DNA from: Sphingomonas sp. AX6 | Lineage (GTDB): Bacteria; Pseudomonadota; Alphaproteobacteria; Sphingomonadales; Sphingomonadaceae | Assembly (NCBI RefSeq): GCF_902506605.1 | Contig: NZ_LR733979.1 | Coordinates: 1,375,712-1,439,711, forward strand | Reading direction: 5' to 3' | DNA length: 64,000 nt | Shown: one piece after another, positions 35,085-44,117 of the stretch | Layout: the number at the start of each line of letters is the position of its first letter | Numbering within the stretch: position 1 is the first letter of the stretch | Program-made: the position numbers and the translations under genes | The notes under the pieces: generated by a model | The model's database searches: none | What the model saw: only the letters and a program-made list of their open reading frames with translations | Told to the model about the DNA's origin: nothing

Positions 35085-36407
35085 ATGAAACTCGATTTCC
35101 TCCAATCTGGCGGCGCGAGTCCGGGCGGCAAGGGTAGCTTCACCCTGTTCGAGCCCGCCAAGCCCAAACGGCTCGACGACGCGTCGCGCGTAATCCGTGT
35201 CGGCCTGATTGCGGCGGGGTTCTTCTTCGGCATTCTGCTGCTGTTCGCCGCACTCGCCCCCATTTCCGGTGCGGCGGTCGCCCCTGGCGAGGTGACGACC
35301 AGCGGCGGGCGCGTCGTCATCCAGCCCGCGACAGGCGGTGTCGTCACACGGTTGCTGGTTCGTGAGGGGCAAGCGGTGCGCGCAGGCCAGCCGCTCGCCG
35401 AGTTGAACGGTGTGCGGACCGGTGCCGCGCTCGAACAAGCGCAGGCGCGCCGCGACGGGCTGCGCGCGTTGCAGGCCCGATTAATCGCTCAGCGTGACGA
35501 TCTCGACGCCATCGCATTCCCTTCCGACCTCACCGTCCGCAGTACGGCGCCAGCGGTCGCATCGGCGCTTGCCGCGCAATCGGCGATCTTTGCCCGCCAC
35601 CGCGAAATCCGGCGTGCCGAACAGGGCATGGCCGCCGCCGAAACCGATGCCGCGTCCGCGCAACGCACCGGTGCCGCGCGCCAGCTTGCGCTCATCAACG
35701 ACGAATTGCGGGTGATGCGCGAGCTTTACGCCAAGGGCTATGCCCGCCGCACCCAGGTCCGGGCGCTCGAACGCGCCGCCGCCGACCTTCAGGCGCAGAC
35801 CGCGAGCGGTAGCGCAGGCGTCGCCAAGGCACAGCTCGAACAGGCGCGGCTCGGACAGACCCAGATCGGCGATATCGTTGCCGAACTCGGCCAGGTCGAG
35901 GCGCAACTGGCACAGGTCGATCCGGCACTGCGCGTCAGCCGCTACGACGCATCGCTGTCCCAACTCGCTTCCCCGGTCGATGGCCGAGTCTCGGGCGTCG
36001 CGTCGATTGGGCCGGGCAGTGTCGTCGGCGGCGGCACCGCGTTGATGGAGGTCGTCCCCAACCGTCGCGCGATGGTGATCGAAGCCCGCATCCGCCCCGA
36101 GGATATCGACGATGTGGCGGTGGGGCAGACGGCGATGCTCCGCTTCACCACGGTCAACCCGCGCGGCCAGTCCAGCGTGGACGGCCGCGTGGTCACGCTT
36201 TCTCCGGCACGCATTCGCGATTCGTCCGGCGATTATTTCCTGGCCCAGATCACCGTCGCCGATCCGGTTCGGTTGCAGGCAAGCGGGATTTCGCTCCAGC
36301 CCGGCCTGCCCGTGTCGGTAACAGTCGAAACCGAGTCCCGGACGCTGCTCGATTATCTGTTTGCTCCGCTAGGCGACGCGTTCAACGGTGCGTTCCGGGA
36401 GGAATAA
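35085..36407 (+). CDS. HlyD family type I secretion membrane-fusion protein
   Basis: This 440-residue adaptor (PrtE/HlyD type) has a short cytosolic N-terminus and one membrane helix (about 39-60: VGLIAAGFFFGILLLFAALA). A lipoyl-like half (GAAVAPGEVTTSGGRVVIQP) and a long periplasmic coiled coil (about 105-280, Ala/Gln/Arg-rich) follow. The C-terminal beta-barrel contains IEARIRPEDIDDVAVGQTAM and ends PVSVTVETESRTLLDYLFAP, the usual family signature. It would link the ABC exporter to an outer-membrane TolC encoded elsewhere. It is the last intact gene of the operon; decayed DNA begins directly after it. Confidence 0.95.
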   Translation: MKLDFLQSGGASPGGKGSFTLFEPAKPKRLDDASRVIRVGLIAAGFFFGILLLFAALAPISGAAVAPGEVTTSGGRVVIQPATGGVVTRLLVREGQAVRAGQPLAELNGVRTGAALEQAQARRDGLRALQARLIAQRDDLDAIAFPSDLTVRSTAPAVASALAAQSAIFARHREIRRAEQGMAAAETDAASAQRTGAARQLALINDELRVMRELYAKGYARRTQVRALERAAADLQAQTASGSAGVAKAQLEQARLGQTQIGDIVAELGQVEAQLAQVDPALRVSRYDASLSQLASPVDGRVSGVASIGPGSVVGGGTALMEVVPNRRAMVIEARIRPEDIDDVAVGQTAMLRFTTVNPRGQSSVDGRVVTLSPARIRDSSGDYFLAQITVADPVRLQASGISLQPGLPVSVTVETESRTLLDYLFAPLGDAFNGAFREE

Positions 36408-36413
36408 TGTGCG

Positions 36414-36453
36414 TTGGCCCCACTGTTGAATTATTGGCCCCCCTGTTGAATTA
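36414..36453. repeat. Tandem 20-bp repeat (TTGGCCCC-n-CTGTTGAATTA)
   Basis: Two adjacent 20-bp units, 36414-36433 and 36434-36453, differ at a single base. They lie seven bases after the HlyD stop, exactly where recognisable coding ends. Multiple short direct repeats of this size occur at the ends of IS21-family elements, so this may be an insertion-sequence scar. No transposase is visible. Confidence 0.6.
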
Positions 36454-36593
36454 CGCGCAAAGCTCCGCCCGAAGGCGATGCGAACGGCGTGATTTCCGAT
36501 TGCGGGTTCGACTTGCAGGCCCAATCATCGATGTAAGTCGGACCTGCGGGCAGAACAGTTCGAAAGCGCCTGCGCCGTGTCAGGGCATTGGCG

Positions 36594-36889
36594 ATGGAGA
36601 TATTTTCTTCCCGCGTTCCTGTAGCGTTGCTTATCCTTGAAGTCGCCGCTGTGGCGACTGGTTCGATCGGAATGGCGCGCGCGCAAGGTGCGCCGCCATA
36701 GGCGGTCTTTGATGTGCCTTGGGGGCTAATCTCGGACAAGTGCGCGCCCTTGGCGCTGCGCGACCGGAAACGACGATCAACGCAATGTGTCCATCGGAAA
36801 TCTACCGGGCACCGATCATGTCAGCATTGCGAGTTCCTGGGCTGAGTTCGACGGTCGAACCGAGCAGTTTGCGTTTCATTTTACTGGGC
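36594..36889 (+). pseudogene. Decayed N-terminus of a TonB-dependent receptor with STN-like domain
   Basis: An ATG at 36594 opens a signal-peptide-like stretch (VPVALLILEVAAVATGSIGM then ARAQGAPP) that ends in TAG at 36699. The frame continues AVFDVPWG, the usual opening of a secretin/TonB N-terminal (STN) domain. After a frameshift, ETTINAM...YRAPIMSALRVPGLSSTVEPSSLRFILLG resembles the rest of an STN domain. With a stop, a frameshift and no barrel, it is not functional. The identification rests on motif resemblance, so it is moderate. Confidence 0.45.
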
Positions 36890-37048
36890 CGCAGGGCGAC
36901 GGTCGGGCTTGGATGGGCGGTACGATCCAGACCTTTGGCCGACCATGACGCCGTCGGCACAGGCACCGCTGACGCGGTGCGTTCTCGCCGCGCTGAACGC
37001 CCGATATGGTGTACCCTCCCTACAGCAGCGGCGGTCAGCATTACGTAG

Positions 37049-37585
37049 TTCTGGGACATCGACGGCACGCTCGCGCCGTCGAGCGAGGTCGAAACTCGTT
37101 ATGCCGACAGCGAACGCAGGGTTCGGCTGGTCCGCGGCCAGAGCCTGTTCGAAGTCGCCGCCGATGCAGCACGCCCCTTCGTCGTCGAAGTGCCGCAGGG
37201 CGAGGTGCGCGTGTCGCTCGTCTCGGCGGCGGGCGAACGCAGTTCCGTCGTTCGGCAAGCGCGCATGGGCGACGTCGTGCGGTTCGGCACCAGCGGCAGC
37301 GGTAGCGTCGGCGACGCGGTCGGTTTTGTCGCCCAGTCAGCGGGAGCGGATATCGAGCGCGCCACCGCCTGGACACGCGGCATCCTGATCTTTCGCGGGG
37401 AGCCGCTTGGCCAGGCCATCGATACCGTCAATCTCTATTCGCGCGAAACTCTGCGCCTCACCGATCCACGTTTTGCCAGGATTCCGGTCTACGGCGTGAT
37501 CAACCAGGGCGACACGACCGCGCTTTGCGAATTGATCGCGCATCCCGACCGGCTCGAAATCGCAACGGGAGACCCGGTGCGCTGA
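37049..37585 (+). pseudogene. FecR family anti-sigma/transducer fragment
   Basis: The frame from 37049 reads DGTLAPSSEVETRYADSERR, VRLVRGQSLFEVAADAARPF and VVEVPQGEV, the periplasmic FecR domain. It ends with WTRGILIFRGEPLGQAIDTV and NLYSRETLRLTDPRF, the FecR C-terminal domain. A stop codon (37046-37048) and a frameshift cut it off from residual similarity just upstream. The cytosolic N-terminal domain and membrane helix are absent. Intact FecR proteins relay receptor signals to ECF sigma factors; none is present here. An ATG at 37190 could still start a 131-residue product, but it would lack the anchor. Confidence 0.75.
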
Positions 37586-37615
37586 GCGTGTCGCCGAGTA
37601 GCGATGACGACGACC

Positions 37616-38629
37616 TCACTGCGATGCCAGGATCCGGCGATAGAGCGCCACATAATCGTCGGCCATCCGATCGACGCTGAACCGATCGACTACTGCCTGT
37701 CGGACCGACGCACGGTCGATGTCACGTACGCGTTCGATCGCGGCGATCGCCTGGGCCATGTCATCGACCAGAAACCCGGTGACGCCATCGACGATGATCT
37801 CCGCCATCGATCCGCGCCGATTGGCGATGACGGGTGTGCCGCATGCCATTGCCTCGATCACCGATAGCCCGAACGGCTCGTCGAAATTGATGAGATGCAG
37901 GAGCGCGCGGGCTTGTCCCAACGCGTCGAGCCGCGCCTGACCGCCGGTCACCCCGTGATAGCGTATCGATATGCCGTCCACGGCGGGGACCACCTCTCGC
38001 TCATGATAGTCCGCATCCTGCACGATGCCGTAAAGGTCGAGGGCCCTGCCGCTGGCGCGCGCCGCGGCGATTGCTTCGCTTGCGCCCTTGTCTGGATGGA
38101 TGCGACCAAAAAACAACAGGTTTTCGCTCCCGGTCGGGTCGAACGGAAACTCGGTGATGGGAATGCCGTGATGGATGGTTGCCGCATAGCGAAGCTCGGG
38201 ATGGCGATCGGCGGCGCTGATCGCGACATAATGGACGCGATCCTGATATGGCGCGTACATGGGCAGGATGCGGTCGGACGAAAATCCGTGGATGGTGGTC
38301 ACGATCGGCGTGGTCGTCAGCGGGGAGAACGCGTGCGCGGGGAAATCGGCCTGGTTGTGGATCAGGTCGAATTGGTCGGCACGTTCGAACAGATAGGACA
38401 GGTGCCGGAACTCCCAGACCTTGGCATCGATCGCCGGGTCTTCGGAATAGGATCGCGGCACCACGCCATTGAGCTTTCCTGCGGTCTCGCTGTCGAGCGT
38501 TGCGAACAGCGTGACGTCGACGCCGCGCGCGACAAGCGCCTCTGTCAACAGACTCGTGACGAGCTCCCATGGGCCGTAATGTCGCGGCGGGGTGCGCCAC
38601 GCGATCGGAGCGAGCATGGCGATTTTCAA
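37616..38629 (-). CDS. GT4-family glycosyltransferase
   Basis: This 337-residue GT-B glycosyltransferase carries the GT4 pattern. A Gly-rich N-terminal region opens MKIAMLAPIAWRTPPRHYGP WE. The phosphate-loop side is LLFFGRIHPDKG, and the E-x7-E motif is EPFGLSVIEAMACGTPV with Glu251 and Glu259. Close relatives are annotated as GDP-mannose- or UDP-glucose-dependent transferases, but the donor cannot be set from sequence. It is slightly short for the family, being compact in the N-domain. Its start overlaps the GH13 stop codon by four bases, so the two are coupled. Confidence 0.92.
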   Translation of the reverse strand: MKIAMLAPIAWRTPPRHYGPWELVTSLLTEALVARGVDVTLFATLDSETAGKLNGVVPRSYSEDPAIDAKVWEFRHLSYLFERADQFDLIHNQADFPAHAFSPLTTTPIVTTIHGFSSDRILPMYAPYQDRVHYVAISAADRHPELRYAATIHHGIPITEFPFDPTGSENLLFFGRIHPDKGASEAIAAARASGRALDLYGIVQDADYHEREVVPAVDGISIRYHGVTGGQARLDALGQARALLHLINFDEPFGLSVIEAMACGTPVIANRRGSMAEIIVDGVTGFLVDDMAQAIAAIERVRDIDRASVRQAVVDRFSVDRMADDYVALYRRILASQ

Positions 38630-40197
38630 ATCAGGATAATCCCTTCGTTGGCGCGAAGCATCCCAGGTTCGGGATCGCCATCGAGCGTCGACAGCAGTGG
38701 CGTTCCCTGCCAGTCGATCGTCGCCGCATTCGACGTAAGATTGAGCAGGATCGACAGGCGGCGTCCGTCGCTTACGCGTTCGTACGCCAGGACACCATCG
38801 GGTGCGTCGAGCAACGTCATCGCACCGACTGACAGCGCGGGTTCCGACCGCCGAAGCGCCAGCAGCGCGCGATACAGCGTCAGTATCGAGTCCGGATCGT
38901 CGTTCTGCGCGGCAACGTTCCGCGTCGGCCAGTCGGGATTAAGGGGTAGCCAAGGCTCGGTCGTGCCGAACCCTGCATTGGCGGACGCATCCCACGGCAT
39001 CGGCGTGCGCGACCGGTCGCGGCCGATGTTCAGCGTCGGCTGGCGAAAATGCTGGGGGTCGCGGATGCGGTGAGCCGGAATTTCGATTTTGCCGATGCCG
39101 ATTTCGTCGCCCTGATACAGCGTTGGCGTCCCGCGCAGCGTGAGCAGCAGCATCCCAGCCACCCGCGCTTGCGCTTCGCCGATGCGGGCGGCAATGCGCG
39201 GCGCATCATGGCTGCCGATCACCCAATTGGGCCAGCCATGCGCCGGAAGCGACGCTTCGTAATCGCCAATCACCCGCCGCAGGACGGCCGCGTCCCAGTC
39301 GTTTTCGTTGAGCTGAAAATTGAACGGCAGATGGACCTGCGGTCGATCGGGGGGGCCGTACCAGCGCGCATGGGCGTGGTTGGGCAGGAAGATTTCGCCG
39401 ATCAGCACGCGGTCGCCATAGCCGTCGGCCAGCGCGCGGAACTCGGCGGAGATCGCGTGCGCTTCCGGTTGGTCGGTCGAATGACGCTGGATCAGCCGAT
39501 CGCGCTCGGTCTGCATCGGCGTCCAGTCGGGATTGACCGGGTTGTCGGGCAGACCTGGTGCCTTCACGATGTGCCACAGCACGTCGATGCGAAACCCGTC
39601 CACGCCGCGGTCGAGCCAGAAGCGCAGCACGTCCATCATCGCGCGGCGCAAGTCGGGATTGCGCCAGTTGAGGTCGGGCTGTTCCTTCAAAAAGGCGTGG
39701 AGATAATATTGCCCCGTCGCCGCGTCCCATTCCCAGGATGACCCGCCGAAATCGCTGATCCAGTTATTGGGCGGCCCGCCGTCGGTTTCCGCGTCGCGCC
39801 AGATATACCAGTCGCGCTTGGGATTACTGCGCGACGACCGGCTCTCGATAAACCAGGGATGCCGGTCCGAACTGTGATTGGGCACGAAATCGAGCAGCAA
39901 TTTCAATCCGCGCGCATGGACCGCGGCCAGCAGCGCATCGAACGCCGCAAGGTCGCCGAACAACGGGTCGATTCCGCAATAATCCGCCACGTCATAGCCG
40001 AAATCGGCCATCGGCGACGGGAAGATCGGCGACAGCCAGATCGCATCGACGCCCAGGCGCTCGATATGGTCGAGTCGAGCAGCGATCCCCGCCAGATCGC
40101 CCACGCCGTCCCCGTCGCTATCTTGGAACGACCGCGGATAGACTTGATAGATCACACCCCGTTGCCACCAGGGCGCGGTTCCGCGTTCGTCGCTCAT
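38626..40197 (-). CDS. GH13 alpha-glucosidase / alpha-amylase family enzyme
   Basis: This 523-residue GH13 enzyme has the (beta/alpha)8 barrel of oligo-1,6-glucosidase-type alpha-glucosidases. It opens WWQRGVIYQVYPRSFQDSDGDGVGDL. Catalytic residues are nucleophile Asp205 (DGFRIDV), acid/base Glu268 (GEIFL) and transition-state Asp331 (GSHDAPR). QPDLNWRNP is the typical subsite segment. No signal peptide is present from the ATG at 40197, so it acts in the cytosol on imported malto-oligosaccharides or a related alpha-glucoside. It pairs with the GT4 gene and faces the CopG gene across a divergent region. Confidence 0.94.
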   Translation of the reverse strand: MSDERGTAPWWQRGVIYQVYPRSFQDSDGDGVGDLAGIAARLDHIERLGVDAIWLSPIFPSPMADFGYDVADYCGIDPLFGDLAAFDALLAAVHARGLKLLLDFVPNHSSDRHPWFIESRSSRSNPKRDWYIWRDAETDGGPPNNWISDFGGSSWEWDAATGQYYLHAFLKEQPDLNWRNPDLRRAMMDVLRFWLDRGVDGFRIDVLWHIVKAPGLPDNPVNPDWTPMQTERDRLIQRHSTDQPEAHAISAEFRALADGYGDRVLIGEIFLPNHAHARWYGPPDRPQVHLPFNFQLNENDWDAAVLRRVIGDYEASLPAHGWPNWVIGSHDAPRIAARIGEAQARVAGMLLLTLRGTPTLYQGDEIGIGKIEIPAHRIRDPQHFRQPTLNIGRDRSRTPMPWDASANAGFGTTEPWLPLNPDWPTRNVAAQNDDPDSILTLYRALLALRRSEPALSVGAMTLLDAPDGVLAYERVSDGRRLSILLNLTSNAATIDWQGTPLLSTLDGDPEPGMLRANEGIILI

Positions 40198-40289
40198 GGC
40201 GTCGGTCCTATCAGCGTTCGCCCGGAACCGAGAGCGAAACCCCGCACGCAACGGTAAGCGATTTATCCGAAGACAATCGCGCTCGGCTC

Positions 40290-40319
40290 TTGAACAGGCG
40301 ATAATCTGATCCATATACC
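40290..40319 (+). promoter_or_regulatory. Candidate sigma-70 promoter of the CopG gene
   Basis: TTGAAC at 40290-40295 and TATACC at 40314-40319 are 18 bases apart. The -10 box lies inside the left arm of the palindrome at 40309-40342, an arrangement expected for autorepression. It is a pattern-based call. Confidence 0.5.
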
Positions 40320-40342
40320 ATCCACACGGATGGTATATGGAT
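40309..40342. promoter_or_regulatory. Perfect 15-bp inverted repeat, probable CopG operator
   Basis: ATCCATATACCATCC at 40309-40323 and GGATGGTATATGGAT at 40328-40342 are perfect complements around ACAC. The right arm runs into the CopG start codon at 40341 and the left arm covers the candidate -10 box. Ribbon-helix-helix regulators commonly bind such sites in their own promoters. A stem-loop in the mRNA that hides the start codon is an alternative. Confidence 0.65.
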
Positions 40343-40757
40343 GGATAACGTGCGAGAGCATCGAAGGGCATCGGCCGATAGCGAAAAAATCACCATCAAT
40401 CTCGGCTTTGTCGATCTGGGCCATATCGATCTGCTGGTGCGCGACGGTTTCTATTCGAACCGCACCGATTTCATCCGCACTGCCATTCGCAGCCAGATCG
40501 CACGTCATTCGGATGAAGCGGGCAAGGCGGTGCGCCGTGCCGAACTTGATCTGGGCATATCGCATTTCGACCGCTCCCGGCTGGAGGGGATCGAAGCGTC
40601 GGGTGATATGCTCGACATTCGCGTGCTCGGTCTGGCCAGTATCGCCGAGGATGTTTCCCCCGAACTGGCGCGCAAGACGATCCGCAGCCTGACCGTATTG
40701 GGTGCACTCCATGCCAGCGCCGCGGTCAAGGCCGCGCTGGCCGACCGCCTCGCCTGA
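40341..40757 (+). CDS. CopG/ribbon-helix-helix transcriptional regulator
   Basis: This 138-residue regulator has a ribbon-helix-helix N-terminus: the strand KITINLGFVDLGHIDLLVRD and the helix FYSNRTDFIRTAIRSQIARH. The S-N-R-T-D-F-I-R segment is typical of CopG family proteins. The C-terminal 75 residues (LDLGISHFDRSRLEGIEASG ... LGLASIAEDVSPELARKTIR) may form an effector or oligomerisation domain. The ATG at 40341 sits at the edge of a perfect palindrome, suggesting autoregulation. It lies 41 bp before the esterase gene and 143 bp from the divergent GH13 gene, both plausible targets. Confidence 0.86.
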   Translation: MDNVREHRRASADSEKITINLGFVDLGHIDLLVRDGFYSNRTDFIRTAIRSQIARHSDEAGKAVRRAELDLGISHFDRSRLEGIEASGDMLDIRVLGLASIAEDVSPELARKTIRSLTVLGALHASAAVKAALADRLA

Positions 40758-40798
40758 ACCTAGCGACCAATCCTCAATTCCTTTTGCGAAAGTGCGCC

Positions 40799-41851
40799 AT
40801 GAACCTCTCCCCCCACATGCTCGATGCGATGCGATCGATGCGCTCGGGCGACCTCGCTCGCGCGACGGCGACACTCCAGGCGGCGTTGTCGCCAATCTCG
40901 GCGTCCGCGCCTGCTCAAACCATGCATAGCGACAACAATGTCATCGACCTGACGCCGACGCGCGTGACGGTGCGAGAATCCGCGAACGATGGCGATGCGA
41001 AGACCGCGTTGCGGCCGAGCAGATTCTCCAACGAGCGGCATCATTCTATGGAGTATCGCCTTTACGTCCCCGCAGACGCGGCGGCGGGGATGCCGCTAGT
41101 GGTGATGCTGCATGGCTGCACCCAAACGCCGGAGGATTTCGCCATCGGCACCGGCATGAACGCGCTGGCCGACGAACTTGGTTTCATCGTCGCCTATCCG
41201 CGCCAGCCGCAATCGGCCAATGCGCAAAAATGCTGGAACTGGTTTCGCCCCGGCGACCAGCAACGGGGACGTGGCGAGCCTGCGTTGATCGCGGGCATCG
41301 TTCAGGACGTTCTGCGCCGTGAAAATGCTGATCCGGGGCGCATCTATGTGGCGGGGCTTTCGGCAGGGGGAGCGGCTGCTGCAATCATGGCGGCATGCTA
41401 TCCAGATGTGTTTGCGGCGGTCGGCATCCATTCCGGGCTCGCCTGCCGATCGGCGAAAGACCTCCCTAGCGCGCTGTCCGCGATGCGACGCGGGGGAGGT
41501 TTGCGCGCTGCCAGAAGCGACGCGAAGGTCGTCCCCGTCATCATCTTTCACGGCGACCGCGATCCGACCGTCCACCCGATCAACAGCGCCGAAATCGCCG
41601 CGGTCGCAGCGGCGGGTCTGGATCGGTCGTTGGAAATCCGAACCGAGCGTGGTCGCGCGTGCGATGGCCGTCCCTATACGCGGGAAACAAGGGCAGACTC
41701 GTCTGGTCGCGTGTTCGTCGAACAGTGGACCGTCCATGGCGCGGGCCATGCCTGGTCCGGTGGCGCATCGACCGGATCATACACCGACCCGGCCGGCCCG
41801 AACGCGTCGCGTGCGATGCTCGATTTCTTTCTCCGGCATCGATTGGCGTGA
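40799..41851 (+). CDS. PHB depolymerase family esterase
   Basis: This 350-residue alpha/beta hydrolase is of the Esterase_phd family (short-chain-length poly-hydroxyalkanoate depolymerase, feruloyl or acetylxylan esterase). It shows the oxyanion-hole region LVVMLHGCTQTPEDFA, the CWNWF motif, the nucleophile Ser188 in GLSAGG, and the late His in HGAGHAWSGG. The roughly 95-residue N-terminal extension (NLSPHMLDAMRSMRSGDLAR) has no signal peptide and is typical of a sphingomonad and rhizobial subgroup, suggesting action inside the cell. It follows the CopG gene by 41 bases. The true substrate is uncertain. Confidence 0.88.
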   Translation: MNLSPHMLDAMRSMRSGDLARATATLQAALSPISASAPAQTMHSDNNVIDLTPTRVTVRESANDGDAKTALRPSRFSNERHHSMEYRLYVPADAAAGMPLVVMLHGCTQTPEDFAIGTGMNALADELGFIVAYPRQPQSANAQKCWNWFRPGDQQRGRGEPALIAGIVQDVLRRENADPGRIYVAGLSAGGAAAAIMAACYPDVFAAVGIHSGLACRSAKDLPSALSAMRRGGGLRAARSDAKVVPVIIFHGDRDPTVHPINSAEIAAVAAAGLDRSLEIRTERGRACDGRPYTRETRADSSGRVFVEQWTVHGAGHAWSGGASTGSYTDPAGPNASRAMLDFFLRHRLA

Positions 41852-41915
41852 GCCAGCAAACAGGCGCGAGCCCCGGCGGGAAGGGATCGAAGACGTCCCA
41901 ATCCTTCATTTTCGA

Positions 41916-44117
41916 TCAGGTCAAAGCAGGAAGCTTGTCGAGATATTTGTCTAGCGTGATCGGATAATCACGCACGCGGACACCCGTTGCGTTGTAGACA
42001 GCATTGGCGACCGCCGCGCCGACACCGCACAGGCCCAGTTCGCCAACACCCTTGGCCTTCATCGGCGACACCTTGTCGTCGGCCTCGTCGAGGAAGATCA
42101 CGTCCTGATGCGGAATATCGGCATGGACCGGGACTTCGTAGCTGGCGAGGTCGTGATTGACGAACAGGCCGAACCGCGTGTCGACCGCCAGTTCCTCCAT
42201 CAGCGCACCGCCAACGCCCATCGTCATGGCGCCGATCACCTGGCTGCGCGCCGATTTGGGGTTCAAAATCCGTCCCGCGGCACAGACCGCCAGCATCCGC
42301 CGGATGCGCGTCTCGCCGGTATAGGCGTTGACCGCCGCCTCGACGAAATGCGCACCAAAGGTCGATTGCTGATATTGCTTGCCCAGATCGCCAAACTCGA
42401 TCTTGTCTTCGGCGATCAGGTCTCCGTCGCGCGTGGCATCCGTCAGCGGGGCGGTGCGCCCACCGGCGCTGATCCGGCCATCGGCGAACTCCGCCGTTTG
42501 GGGATCAAGGCCCAGCTTGGTGGCCACGGCCTCACGCAGCTTGACGCATGCCGCATACAGTCCGGCGGTCGAACTGTTCGCCCCCCATTGCCCGCCCGAA
42601 CCGGCAGATACGGGAAAACTCGAATCGCCAAGCACCACGCGCACCCGCTCGATCGGCACGCCCATCATCTCCGCCGCCGTCTGCGCCAGGATGGTATAGC
42701 TGCCCGTGCCGATGTCGGTCATGTCGGTTTCGACCGTGACGATGCCGTCGCGGCCCAGGCGCACCCGCGCAGCGGACGTCATGTTGATATTGTTCCGGAA
42801 TGCGGACGCGACACCCATTCCGATCAGCCATTGGCCGTCGCGCCGCTGGGCGGGCTTCGCATTGCGCTTGTTCCAACCGAACCGATCCGCGCCGGTGCGC
42901 AGGCATTCCACGAACTGGCGCTGCGAAAACGGACGCTCGGGGGCTTCGGGGTCGACCTGGGTATCGTTTAGGATGCGGAACTGTACCGGATCGATGCCCA
43001 GCTTTTCCGCCATCTCGTCGACTGCGATTTCCAGCGCCATCAGCCCGGGTGCCTCGCCCGGTGCGCGCATCGCGTTCGCCTCTGGCAAGTCGAGTACGGC
43101 AAGCCGCATCGCGGTCAAGCGATTCGCCCCGGCATAGAGCAATCGCGTCTGCTGGGTTGCAACTTCGGGCCCACCACCGGGCAGATCGCCCGACCAGCTT
43201 TCATGGCCGATCGCAGTAATCTGTCCGTTGGGCGTCGCACCGATGCGGATACGCTGGATGGTCTTTGGCCGGTGCGTCGAATTGTTGATCGAAAAAGGCC
43301 GCGTCATCGCAACCTTCACGGGTCGCTTCGCCGCACGCGCACCGAGCGCGGCTAGGATCGCATCGCTGCGCACGAACAGCTTTCCGCCGAACCCACCGCC
43401 GATATAGGGCGCGATCAGCCGAACCTTGTCCTTGGGGATACCCAGCGTTCGGGCGACATCGCCGCGACCCCAGTCGATCATCTGGTTCGCGGTCCACAGC
43501 GTCAGGCTGTCGCCGTTCCACGCTGCGGTCGATGCGAAAGGCTCCATCATCGCATGGCTCTGATCGGGCGTCGTATAACGCGCGTCGAGCTGCACTGGCG
43601 CTGCGGCGAACGCGCCTTCGAAATCGCCGGTGCGGGTATCGGCATTGCCGTCGCCACTGGGTTCGGTCGCGCTCGGCATGGCCTTTTCGAGATCGTAGCG
43701 ACCCTCAGCACGCGCATACTCGACGCGCACCAATGCGGCGGCTGCGCGCGCCTGTTCAAACGTCTCGGCGACGACCAGCGCGATCGCTTGATGATAATGG
43801 TCGATGTCCGGCCCGCCGAGCAACTTGGCGGTGTTGAAATTACCTTTGGTCAGCTTGCCGGCATTGGCGGCGGTAACCACCGCAAGCACGCCGGGGGCCG
43901 TCTCGGCATCGCCGGTCTCGATGCGGGCGATGCGGCCCTTGGCAATCGCAGCGCCGACGATCTGGCCATATGCCGGATTGGTGACCGCGTCGTGCCGTTC
44001 ATAGGCATAGGCGGCCAGCCCGGTCGTCTTGAGCGCGCCGTCGATGCGGTCGATCGGCTTTCCGACCACTGTCATCCGGTCGATCGGGTTGGGGCCTGCG
44101 GGGGTATCGAACCTCAT
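41916..44117 (-). CDS. paoC: Molybdopterin subunit of periplasmic aldehyde oxidoreductase (PaoC type)
   Basis: This 733-residue xanthine-oxidase-family molybdenum subunit matches E. coli PaoC/YagR (732 residues) in length. It has the opening [20 protein letters not shown], the segment [27 protein letters not shown], and the catalytic Glu693 in [17 protein letters not shown], equivalent to PaoC Glu692. It would bind molybdopterin cytosine dinucleotide and oxidise aldehydes to acids with water as oxygen donor. It is the last gene of paoABC, linked by a four-base overlap. No PaoD/XdhC maturation gene follows. Confidence 0.92.
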   Translation of the reverse strand: MRFDTPAGPNPIDRMTVVGKPIDRIDGALKTTGLAAYAYERHDAVTNPAYGQIVGAAIAKGRIARIETGDAETAPGVLAVVTAANAGKLTKGNFNTAKLLGGPDIDHYHQAIALVVAETFEQARAAAALVRVEYARAEGRYDLEKAMPSATEPSGDGNADTRTGDFEGAFAAAPVQLDARYTTPDQSHAMMEPFASTAAWNGDSLTLWTANQMIDWGRGDVARTLGIPKDKVRLIAPYIGGGFGGKLFVRSDAILAALGARAAKRPVKVAMTRPFSINNSTHRPKTIQRIRIGATPNGQITAIGHESWSGDLPGGGPEVATQQTRLLYAGANRLTAMRLAVLDLPEANAMRAPGEAPGLMALEIAVDEMAEKLGIDPVQFRILNDTQVDPEAPERPFSQRQFVECLRTGADRFGWNKRNAKPAQRRDGQWLIGMGVASAFRNNINMTSAARVRLGRDGIVTVETDMTDIGTGSYTILAQTAAEMMGVPIERVRVVLGDSSFPVSAGSGGQWGANSSTAGLYAACVKLREAVATKLGLDPQTAEFADGRISAGGRTAPLTDATRDGDLIAEDKIEFGDLGKQYQQSTFGAHFVEAAVNAYTGETRIRRMLAVCAAGRILNPKSARSQVIGAMTMGVGGALMEELAVDTRFGLFVNHDLASYEVPVHADIPHQDVIFLDEADDKVSPMKAKGVGELGLCGVGAAVANAVYNATGVRVRDYPITLDKYLDKLPALT

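Noticed and set aside
37190..37585. A functional 131-residue FecR-like gene starting at the ATG at 37190
   Set aside because: Clear FecR similarity continues upstream of this ATG in the same frame to a stop at 37046, so the ATG is internal and the gene is a truncated remnant without a membrane anchor.
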